A stretch of DNA of 64,000 nucleotides from Oreohelix idahoensis. Lineage: Eukaryota > Mollusca > Gastropoda > Stylommatophora > Oreohelicidae. The stretch lies in the NCBI GenBank assembly GCA_024509875.1, contig JAMPIV010017823.1, positions 47,501 to 111,500 of the forward strand, read 5' to 3'. Of the stretch, positions 12,882-22,776 are shown one piece after another (the first letter of the stretch is position 1; the number at the start of each line of letters is the position of its first letter). Below the pieces are notes generated by a model. The model did no database searches. It was given only the letters and a program-made list of their open reading frames with translations, and was not told the origin of the DNA. The translations under genes were made by a program, and so were the position numbers.

Positions 12882-13692
12882 AATAAGTCTAAAGAAAACG
12901 AATGTGCTGAGTCAGGATGCAGGTGCTGCATCAGTTATCACTATCGATAACTATGAACTGGCAGTTGTGCATCACTTCACATACCTAGGGTCTACCATCA
13001 ATGACAAACTCTCACTGGATACAGAAATTGACAGCCGCATTGGCAAAGCTGCAGCTACCTTTGCCCGCCTCACATCGCGTGTTTGGGGAAACTCCAAACT
13101 CACAATGAAGACCAAAGCTGCGGTATATAATGTCTGCGTCACCAGCACACTTCTATATGGCAGCGAGACCTGGACGACCTATGCTAAGCAAGAAAGAAGG
13201 CTCAATACCTTCCATTTACAGTGTCTACGCCGCATCCTCGGCATCTCGTGGAAAGATAAAGTGACTAATGTCGAGGTGTTGTCACGTACTGGCCTTCAAA
13301 GTATGTATACACTGCTTAGACAGCGCAGACTTCGCTGGCTTGGCCATGTTCGTCGCATGGAAGATGGTCGCATCCCAAAAGATATCTTCTACGGACAATT
13401 AGCAGATGGCAGGAGAACAGTTGGGCGACCACAGATGAGGTTCAAAGATGTGTGCAAGAGAGATATGAGGGCACTGGACATGGATCCAGCAACATGGGAG
13501 GATGAAGCTGCCGATCGCACTAAGTGGCGATGCTATTTACGGCGCCAACTCAGATTGGGCGAAGAGAGGCTCACACAACAAGCAGAGGAGGGGAGAAAAC
13601 GTCGAAAGGAGCACCAGGAAAATAAGCAGCTGAGGGCTGTCACCTCAGGGGCGCATTCCCATAGTCAGTTATGACTGAAGGGGCTATTATTA
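12882..13692 (+). mobile_element. 5'-truncated LINE with 12-bp target duplication
   Basis: An open frame of about 260 codons (to 13,674) encodes an RT C-terminal part and LINE tail: FTYLGSTIN near 12,980, LLYGSETWT near 13,155, LRRILGISW near 13,230, RLRWLGHVRRMEDGR near 13,330, and an RRTVGRPQMR box. There is no catalytic RT core, so it is a 5' truncation. It ends in an ATT-type tail. The flanks TTAGGATATGAC at 12,870-12,881 and 13,693-13,704 are identical: a 12-bp target-site duplication. The apparent ATG (12,877) lies in the flank, not in the element. The frame is unbroken, suggesting a recent copy. Confidence 0.9.
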
Positions 13693-13704
13693 TTAGGATA
13701 TGAC

Positions 13705-13965
13705 GTATTGGGCACTGTTAAACGTGCTATTAGTTTGGTGTGAGCTTGTGTTGCTGTGTACTGTTATAGGCGTTGTTAGCTTGATATGAATCTGAGTTGT
13801 TGTGCACTGTTATAGGTGTTGTTAGCTTGATGTAAGTTTGTGTTATTGTGTACAGTTATAGGCGTTGTTAGCTTGATGTAAGTTTGTGTTATTGTGCACT
13901 GTCATAGGCGTTGTTAGCTTGATATGAATGTGAGTTGTTGTGTAATGTTATAAATATTACTTTAC
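13705..13965. repeat. Satellite block 1, right end
   Basis: About five 45-bp units resume after the LINE, with a variant (GCGTTGTTAGCTTGATGTAAG) distinct from the units on the left. Confidence 0.85.
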
Positions 13966-14468
13966 AAGAAGCGTGATAAGTGTAGCGAGTACTGTTATAG
14001 ATCTTGTATGTAGGGAGTATTATTATAAATTTTTTGTGTAACAAGTACTGTTATAAATCTTGTGTGTAGCGAGTACTGTTATAAATCTTGTGTGTAGCGA
14101 GTACTGTTATTGATCTGTATGTAGCGAGTACTGTTATAAATCTTGTGTATAGCGATCACTGTTATAGATCTTGTGTGTAGCGAGTACTGTTATAGATCCT
14201 GTGTTTAGCGAGTACTGTTATAGATATTGTGTGTAGTGAGTACTGTTACAGATCTTGTATTAAGTGAGTACTGTTATAGATCTTGTATGTAGCGAGTACT
14301 GTTATAGATCTTGTATGTAGCGAGTACTGTTATAGATCTTATTTGTATCAAGTACTGTTATAAATCTTGTGTTGATCGAGTACTGTTATAAATCTTGTAT
14401 GTAGCGAGTACTTTTATAAATCTTGTGTTTAACAAGTAATGTTATAGATCTTGTGTGTAACGAGTACT
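13966..14468. repeat. Satellite block 2, 28-bp unit, left half
   Basis: Roughly 17 units of about 28 bp: GCGAGTACTGTTATAGATCT then TGTGTGTA. The array is cut at 14,468 by the LTR retrotransposon and continues at 24,692. The core GTACTGTTATAG is shared with the 45-bp unit of block 1. Confidence 0.92.
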
Positions 14469-15993
14469 TGTTGCGTGCATATTTTGACGCACATTTTACA
14501 AAAATCGATATGGCTATTTAATATGGGAAAAATATAGACATTCATTTATTTGTGTATGAAAATGCTGTTTATGGTAAAAGCGAGATAATCCATGTTTGAT
14601 TCACACTTTTGATTATAGGAGTAATCGTTCTGGATATTGATCCAGCGCAAGGATATTGCGCTTGCGTTTGTACTTATTTTTTAGGGCCAGAAAATATATT
14701 AATTTGCTTATTGTGTTTATGGCCTGAATTCATATGTATTACATATTATTAGTACAAGTAGAATCAGTCCTATATTGTATATTTTGGATGGGTAGGAGGG
14801 ACTAGATTCTTGCTAGCGGAAGTATGAGTTGTCTTGACAAGTCGTGATGAGTTCCGATGGACTGCTTACAAATGGCGGGGTACGTTTTTCTAGAGCTGGT
14901 CCTTTCGTCAGAAAAAAATGTCTCACGAAGTGGTTTTTTCTTCTGAAGGAGATGGTGTCTCTACGATAGTTTGTGTTAGAGACTCTCCTTATGTCAGTAT
15001 ATAGATGATTCGGACTCCAGGTAAACCCAGCTCCTATTTTTGATGATCTCTCGTCGGTTAGGCCTAGCTTGACTTTTGTGCTTCGCTATGCTAGTGTCGT
15101 GTTTTGTATCGACGAAGATGACAGATTTTCCTGCAGCGGTTATGGCTACGTGAAATTAACCTGATCACCGTAGAGCTGTATGGAAACATTTACGAAATCA
15201 TTTATATAACCATTATAAATTAACTCTGGCTTATATTCTCCTTCCTATGAATGAGTGAACGACAACTCAGGGAGGCAGCCATGTTGGATTTCGGTCATCA
15301 TATGTTTTGATCACTGCCAAGAGAACAGATTATTTATCTTATTATCGGACAGTGACAGGGAGATCTCAATCTTGCTAGAAACCCCCTTTCGTGGTTTCAT
15401 AATCTATACTACAAACTATGGACGTCAAGTAACTTTAGTTATTTATCGATCTGCTTTCACTGACGCGTTTAGTCAGATAGGGAGATGCGGCCATAATGTA
15501 TCATGACATTGAACTTTTGATGTACTGCCCATTATTTCTGAATGTGTCATGACTTCAGATCTGCTATGTATACCTACAAATTGATATGTCAACGAACCAT
15601 GATGTACTCGTATGTCCCAGTGTGTACGTCTGAATAAATTGAGTAAACTAAGATTCCAGCAGTCTGCATTGGTGCCTTGTAGACACAAGTGTGAGTGGTT
15701 ATATTGGTCAGCACACGAACAGTACACCATTCGCGGTAATCACTCTCTACACTTCTACTTCATACATACACCATCCTGCGTCGGCTGAAGTGACCAAGTT
15801 TAGGGCCTGCTTCCCCTGGAGCCTTTGCCTTCCCTAACTCAGGACTAGGGTGAGTTACCCATTTACAGCTGGGTAGACTGGAGCATGCCTGATCTCAACA
15901 ACACACCACTCTTCCTTACAGAGCAGACAGACTGATACTTTACAGTGTGTGTGTGAAAGCAACTTTACAGAGTGGAAAGAACAAGACTTTACA
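14469..15993 (+). repeat. 5' LTR (1525 bp)
   Basis: Starts TGTTGCGTGCATATTTTGAC and ends GACTTTACA. Matches 22,777-24,691 nearly base for base apart from the SINE in the latter. A TATA-like ATTTATATAACC lies near 15,200 and an AATAAA near 15,632, which may serve as promoter and polyadenylation signals. Positions 15,780-15,880 read, on the minus strand, like part of a SINE body (CAGCTGTAAATGGGTAACTC and GGGAAGGCAAAGG), so the LTR may have absorbed a SINE piece before the element spread. Short frames in it (such as 15,730-15,473) are present in both LTRs and show no recognised domain. Confidence 0.93.
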
Positions 15994-17367
15994 GTGGCGA
16001 GCCAGATTCCTGGGTCCAGCTTACGCAGTTTTGTGTTGAGAATCTCAGTTTACAGCTGAAAGAACATTTGTTTGAACACATCAACACCAGTAGGACAGCT
16101 ATACAGTCGATGTCAGCTTCAGCGCTTGTTGACAGTTTTTCGCTGTACAGACAGTATTACACAGGACAGTGGTATCAAGTGTAGAAAATATCTGGAGCAA
16201 TATTGTTGACATTTCTCAACGTACAGAAGAATCACAGTGTTGCTGAACATAAAGTGCATAGTTCATCGTTGGTTCTTCAGATGCTCAACAGAGAAAAATT
16301 GACAGTGTAATAGTTTAAAATTAAATCTATTACTGAATAAAGTGGCAAGTTATTAGTATTAAAATAAACTGTGCCTGCTTTACAACACTATACCTGCAAC
16401 ACATTCCATTCATGACATAAATGATATTGTATGCTATATGCTATTTATGCTTACATGTTATTTGTTTATATGTGTAGGGGTTTATATGTTGCGGGCCTGG
16501 ATGGGTGGTGACTAGAACAGGAAATACCGAGTGATATTGGTCTTGTTCTGGCGTTCGATAGGGAGCAATTTCTTAATTGAAATTTGCATGCAACATAGTT
16601 TGCAAATATTTGGTTAGTTGTGACGACTGTTTCATATTTGTATTTGTAACATTTTTTGTGTTCCTTAGTTTTGTTTGATTTGTTTGTATAATTGTAGGTC
16701 TCATCTTTTCTTTCATTTCAGTTTTTTACACCCTTATGTTTATACACTGTGGCGTTATTTGTCTTGTTATCTTATGGCAGTTATCATCACGGTTTCTGTG
16801 ATCATTTTTTTCATTTCTCCTATTTGATTTAATTTGATCTCTGCAAATGTTTTCAGATTGTCTTTTCTTGTTTGTCATTTGTAATGTCTTTAGTTGACAT
16901 ATGACGTATAGTGGTATACACTGATAGTATAGTACAGATCAGTACTTTCTGATTGTTATTGTTATAAAACAAAATGTACAAGACCTTTGTAAGGCTTGTC
17001 TCCCAAAGTGATTGGTAAAGGGAAATATTTTTTCTACAGGTACTAAAGTGATCTTTGATTACATTGAGGTATACAAGACCTTTATAAGGCTTGTCTCCCA
17101 AAGTGATTGGTAAAGGGAAATATTTTTTTTCCACAGGTACTCAAGTGATCTTTGATTACATTGAGGTATACAAGACCTTTGTAAGGCTTGTCCCCCACAG
17201 TATTTGAGATACAATTATTGTTGTCCACAGGTACTCAAGTTATCATTGGTTATTATAAACCATACAAGTTTGGACTAAGACTAAGTCTAAGGTATAGACT
17301 TGTCTCCCATTAACTTGAAAGAGGGTAATTTATTTACTTTTTCAGGTTTCTGATTTAAGAAGACAAT
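15994..17367 (+). other. Long untranslated leader of the LTR element
   Basis: About 1.37 kb between LTR and gag without a convincing gene. Segment 16,975-17,250 consists of about three direct repeats of roughly 96 bp, each with ACAAGACCTTTGTAAGGCTT, an AAGTGATTGG box and TTGATTACATTGAGGTATAC; the third is incomplete. Such a long repeat-bearing leader could hold packaging or internal ribosome entry functions, but nothing in the sequence proves it. Confidence 0.6.
15995..16012 (+). promoter_or_regulatory. Candidate primer binding site
   Basis: One base after the LTR end the sequence reads TGGCGAGCCAGATTCCTG. A TGG start is what a primer site complementary to the CCA end of a tRNA would show. 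I did not identify the tRNA. Confidence 0.45.
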
Positions 17368-20300
17368 ATGTCTACATTAGATTATTTTATTGCTCAAGGA
17401 AAATCTCTTGATAAGACTGGAAAAGACTTAGAACAATGGGCTGTTGCTCAATATGACAAAGCATTAGCTGCAGAAGAGAAAAAAAACTGCTGCTGCTGTT
17501 GAAGAAAAAAAAGCTGCGGCTGAGGAGAGAAAACTTCAAATAGAAGAAAAAAAAGCTGCTGCAGAAGAAAGGAAAGCAATAGCTGAAGAAAAAAGATTAG
17601 AAAAAGAAGCTGATACTGCTGCTGAACTTAAGAAATTGCAGATGCAAGTGGAGGAAAGGAGATTTGATGCAGAACAGAAGAAATTAGAAGCTGCTGCAGA
17701 ACAGAAGAAATTAGAAGCTGCTGCAGAACAGAAAAAATTAGAAGCTGCTGCAGAACAGAAAAAATTAGAAGCTGCTGCAGAACAGAAAAAACTAGAAGTT
17801 GCTGCTGCTGCAGAACAGAAGAAATTAGAAGCTGCTGCAGAACAGAGAAGATTAGATAGAGAAGCTGAAGAGAGAAAAGCAATAAGAGAACATGAGTTTG
17901 AATTAGAGAAATTAAAATTGACATGTATGAGTAATGTTAATCAGGCATCTGGTGGTAATGGTAAACCCTTCGTGTACAAGGTCAAGGTACCAGCGTTTAA
18001 CCCTACCAGTGATGACATAACATTTTGGCTTTCTAGATTTGAACGGGCTTGTCGATCTCATAATGTTGACAAATCACAGTATGTGAATCAGTTGTCTGAA
18101 AATCTAAAAGGGGAGTCTCTGAGTAAGTTATATTTTGTTGAAGAGGCCGACAAAGATAATTATGATGCTGTTAGGGCAGCTTTGATAAAGAGATATCAGC
18201 TGTCTGAAGAAGGTTATCGTCTTTTGTTTAAAACAATGAGACCTGAGGTAGGTGTAGAATTCTCAGAATTCATCTCAAAAGCACGAATTACACTTTCACG
18301 ATGGATTGAATTATCCAAAACAGAGAAAACATTTGATGGTCTTACGGATTTATTGCTAAGAGACAAGGTCATGTCTTCTGTAAATAAATCATTCCTAGAG
18401 TTCTTACATGAGCGTAAACCTAGTACAATAAAGCAAATGGAAGAATATTGTGACCAGTATGCCACGGCACACCCTGACATGATTCTTAGTAACTCTAACA
18501 TTAAAGAGAGTATGCCAGTTGCTTCGGCAACAGAATATAATCAGAATTACTCACACAAATTCCAAGGAGCTAAAAATAAATTTGATAAAAAGGTTAATTG
18601 GAATAAGTATCAAAACCAAGATAACCACTCAAATCAGAGTTCTTCTTCGAAGAACTGGAATCGGGCTGATAGTCCTCGACACGCGAGGGGTGCCCATAAT
18701 GTTAGAAATTCTCGGAAAGGGAGTAGCTATAGGAACTACCCAAGTGCTTCATGGAGACAAAAGAAACAATATTACAGGGATACTCAATTTAATGAGCATG
18801 ATGATTATGATCATGAATATTATGATTCAAACCCAAATAGGGGTTATAACAGAGGCAATAATAATTATAGAGACAATTATAACCGAGGTAGATCACAACA
18901 CAAAAGACATGGTAAATCTTATTACCAGGCTAACTCTGCACAACAGGAGTTCCACGACACCGATAATCAGAATAATGATAAAAAAGACTCCAATAGTGTA
19001 GCGAATTCCGCTTTTGATTTTGCTAGAGCATCTGAGTGTTCGCAATGCAAAACATTATTCGATCCAACCACAGTGTCTACTTTAAGCTGCGGTCACCCAC
19101 TTCCCGCTCTCCATGCGTCAATTGCGCATAATGGAAGGGGTGCTCTTGTCTTTAATAGGGGCCTAATAGATGGTACTCTGGTATCAATTCTTTTCGACTC
19201 GGGGTGCACTACAATTGGAGTGAGGCAATCACTCGTAAATCCTTCTCGAGCTACAGGCAATATAGTCAAATGTGTAACATTTGGTGGCACATTGGAGAAG
19301 TACTCCACTGCCATTATCAATATTGCTACGCCTTTCTTTACAGGAGAGGTGCAAGCATGTCTCTTGCCGAATCCGATCGCTGATCTTATCATCGGTCGCA
19401 TTCATGGAGTGAAAGAATGCACTCCACGGCAAATTTCTAATTGGGAAAATGTTATTATGCAATCTGCTAATGCAGTAATCACTAGGGCTCAAGCTCTCAA
19501 TATGCCACAATCTTCACATTCTGAAGATAATGATGCGCAGATCCAAGATGATCCCTTGGAGATTTCCCACGATTCCTTTATCAAACAGCAGGAAGATGAT
19601 CCTACTCTAAAGAAATTCTTTACTCTGGCAACAAAAGGTGATCCGAATAAGGATACTAATCGTAAATCTTGGATTACGTTGAAGAATGGCGTACTTGTAC
19701 GTATGGTACAAGACTCCGCTAAGTCCATTCATTCTCAAATCCTTGTGCCTAAAAATATGAGAGTTAAAATTTTACAGCACGCTCATGATTCGCAGTGTGC
19801 TGGACATATGGGTTTTTCCCGTACTAAAGCTAGAGTTCTTCAATCTTTCTTTTGGCCTGCGGTGAATAAGGACATACGAATCTATTGTCGATCTTGTAAA
19901 GTATGTCAAGAGATTAAATCCAGAGGTCCACGCCATGATGCACCTATTCAGGCTGCAGACATTCCCATTCGGCCATTTCAAAAAATGGCGATAGACATCA
20001 TTGGTCCATTTAAGATAAAGTCTGCTAGAGGACACCAATTTATTTTGACGTGTGTTGATATGTGCACACGTTGGCCGGAGGCTGTTCCTCTAAAGAGCAT
20101 AACTACTGCTGATGTCGCAGATGCTCTTTGGTTAATATTTTCTCGTCTGGGATTTCCAGCAGAAATATTATCCGACCATGGTACCCAACTCATATCGGAT
20201 ACCATGTCTCAAGTAATGTCGACTCTGAAGATAGAGAGATCGCTGAGTAGTATTTATCATCCTATGTCCAATGGGATGGTGGAACGTTTGAATAGAACTC

Positions 20301-22374
20301 TGAAAAACCTACTAGGTAAGATAACAGAAGATCATCCTCAGGATTGGGATAGGGTTTTACCCGCGGCTCTCTTTGCATATAGAGAGGTCGCCAACGAACA
20401 TACAGGATTTTCTCCCTTTGAACTTGTCTTTGGCGCGAAACCGCGAGGTCCTATGTCCTTACTGCATGATCTTATAACTGCTGATAATATTGTCGATGAC
20501 ACAAAATCCTCTTATGAATATGTCATCGCACTTAGACACAAGATTATTGAAGCATGCAAATTGGCAACTGCTTCTTCTGAATTTGCGAAACAGAAGGCAA
20601 GGGAATTTGCCAATAAAAAGAGATGTTTGCGTCAACTTTGTCCAGGTGACAAAGCATTTGTCTTGCTACCTTGTAGGGAAAATAGACTTCTCATTTCTTG
20701 GAAAGGTCCGTACGATATAATATCAAAGGTTTCCGATGTTGACTATATCGTCGATATTGACGGGAAGCGTAAAACCTTCCACATCAACATGCTCACGGAA
20801 TTCCATGAACGTCCTGATTATTTACAACCTGTTTTCCAGGCAACGGACGATTTTCCAGTCCAACATGGACAGTACTCATCTCTGTCAGTAATACAGGATG
20901 AGGAAACGAGTTTCTCGGATGTAAATTTACCTTTTCCAATGATTCCTCTTCACTCTAATGAATCATGGAAAGATGTTGCAATTTCTCCAGAATTATCTCC
21001 AGGAGAGCAGAAACAAGTTTCTACTATGTTAGAACAATTTCAGGATGTCCTTACTGACATTCCTGGTCAAACTGATGTCATTCAACATGACATTATTCTT
21101 ACTGACCATAGTCCTATAAGAGTCAGACCGTATCCTATCCCGATACATTTTCAAGCACAGGTAGAGAAAGAGTTAGATGAGATGATAGAGTTAAAAATTA
21201 TTGAACCATCCACATCAGCATATTCTTCGCCGATGGTTATAGTACGGAAAAAAGACAATAACATACGTCTTTGCGTGGATTATCGCAAATTGAATCAAGT
21301 GACTAAATTCGATGCTGAACCTATGCCTTTACTAGAAGAGCTACTTACGAGACTATCGAATTCTCACTTCTTTACTAAACTCGATTTGTCTAAGGGATAT
21401 TGGCAAGTTCCACTATCCGAACACGCCAAACCGTTTACTGCTTTTTCGACGCCTAGGGGTCTATTCCAATGGAATTTCATGCCTTTCGGTCTTATGAACG
21501 CCCCTGCTACATTTGTACGCATGATGCGTCGAATCCTATCTCATCGCTCAGATGTCATTGCGTATCTTGATGACATCTGTCTTTTCAGTGATACTTGGAA
21601 CGATCACTATAATGGTATAAATGAACTATTGTCTATCTTACGTGAGCATAACCTGACAGCGAAACCATCGAAAGCATGTATTGGTTTTAGCGAAATATCT
21701 TTCTTAGGACACCGTGTTGGTCATGGGTTCCTAAAAACAGAAGACCATAATACAAGTAAGATACTTAACATTTCTATTCCTAAGACTAAAAAGCAAGTAC
21801 GAAGTCTCTTAGGTCTAATACAATTTTATGGACGATTCATCCCGAATCTGTCCTCCATTATGTCACCTCTTTCTTCCTTGCTAAAGAAAGGGTCTCCTAA
21901 TGTAGTCCATTGGACTCAAGAATGTCAATCCTCTTTGGATAAGGTTAAAACTATGTTTTCTACTTCACCTATCCTAGTATTGCCTTCTAAGGATAAGACA
22001 TTTATTCTTCGTAGTGACGCTTCATCCACCGGGATTGGAGCTGCACTAATGCAAGAGTACTCTGGAACTCTGCATCCTGTGATGTATATTTCTCGGAAAT
22101 TAAATGCCGCAGAGAAGAATTACTCGGTCCTAGACCGTGAATTATTGGCTATGGTTGGTCAATCCTTAAACTGCAAAGTTTTCTTCTGGGAGCGCATTTC
22201 ATTGTGGAAACTGACCAGAAAGCTCTTACGGCTATTCAGAGTAAAGATCTGAAGAGCGCGAGATCAACGCGATACGCGATTGCTCTACAGCCATTTCATT
22301 TTTCGGTGCGAGCTATCCGTGGGTCAGAAAATGTGATGGCAGATATTTTGTCTAGATGCCCACATGATTCATAA
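17368..22374 (+). CDS. gag-pol: Gag-Pol polyprotein of Gmr1-like retrotransposon, frameshifted twice
   Basis: The first good ATG is 17,368. The frame then changes within an eight-A run (17,479-17,486), and the main frame continues to 22,252. Residues below are counted from 17,636 in that frame. The N-terminus is a coiled coil with about six AEQKKLEAA-type repeats (1-95), followed by a Gag core (about 105-280) and an N/R/Y-rich basic segment (300-450); CCHC knuckles are absent, with only a CSQC...CGH cluster near 460-490. The protease has DSGCTT (D521). Integrase has H717-x6-H724 and C754-x2-C757, then D787, D847 and E883 (35 residues between the last two), and a GPY module near 1023. RT has YLDD (D1312, D1313). 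RNase H starts with SDASS near 1461. A one-base break near 22,158 moves the end of RNase H to another frame, with its stop at 22,372-22,374. The function is copy-and-paste retrotransposition; this copy is probably inactive unless the breaks are sequencing errors. Confidence 0.9.
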
Positions 22375-22776
22375 CTGTTATACAACTTTGATACAGTTGT
22401 TTCTATGTTGAAATGTGTACACATATGTAATATATCATATATTGATTGTAACACTACTTAGCGGTTCATTGATATGTATTCACCGCTGATCTTTCAATGT
22501 TTTTCGTCTTTGATGATCATGATGTTAAGATATCTTAGATGAAATTTATGTATAAACTAATGTGGAAATTGTGTCATTGCTAATATTGTAGTATGCGTTG
22601 GTGACACCTCTCTGGAAATATTTATACTTAGAGAAGTACTTTCTCTAAGGTCATAAAACTTATGCTTATCATCTGCGCATTGTTATTGCTGCGTTGTGAG
22701 CCTATTGTATGTTGCTCCTAGATGTATTTCAAAAAAAAAAATGTACCTTTTTTTTTTCCCGAGGGGTGTGGTAATC
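22375..22776 (+). other. 3' untranslated region and polypurine tract of the LTR element
   Basis: About 400 AT-rich bases without a gene. The purine-rich GAGGGGTGTGG at 22,761-22,771, just before the 3' LTR, is the best candidate for the plus-strand primer tract. T and A runs (22,729-22,757) precede it. Confidence 0.55.

Noticed and set aside
15473..15730. 85-codon frame present in both LTRs as a possible accessory gene
   Set aside because: Its duplication only reflects the LTR pair; no recognised domain, and LTR promoter-side location makes coding unlikely.
17479..17486. Programmed frameshift site for Gag expression
   Set aside because: It lies inside the first 40 codons of Gag, not between Gag and Pol, so an indel or sequencing error is more likely; kept only as an alternative.
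18519..20720. Shorter frames overlapping the gag-pol frame on both strands
   Set aside because: Shadows of the polyprotein frame with no motifs.
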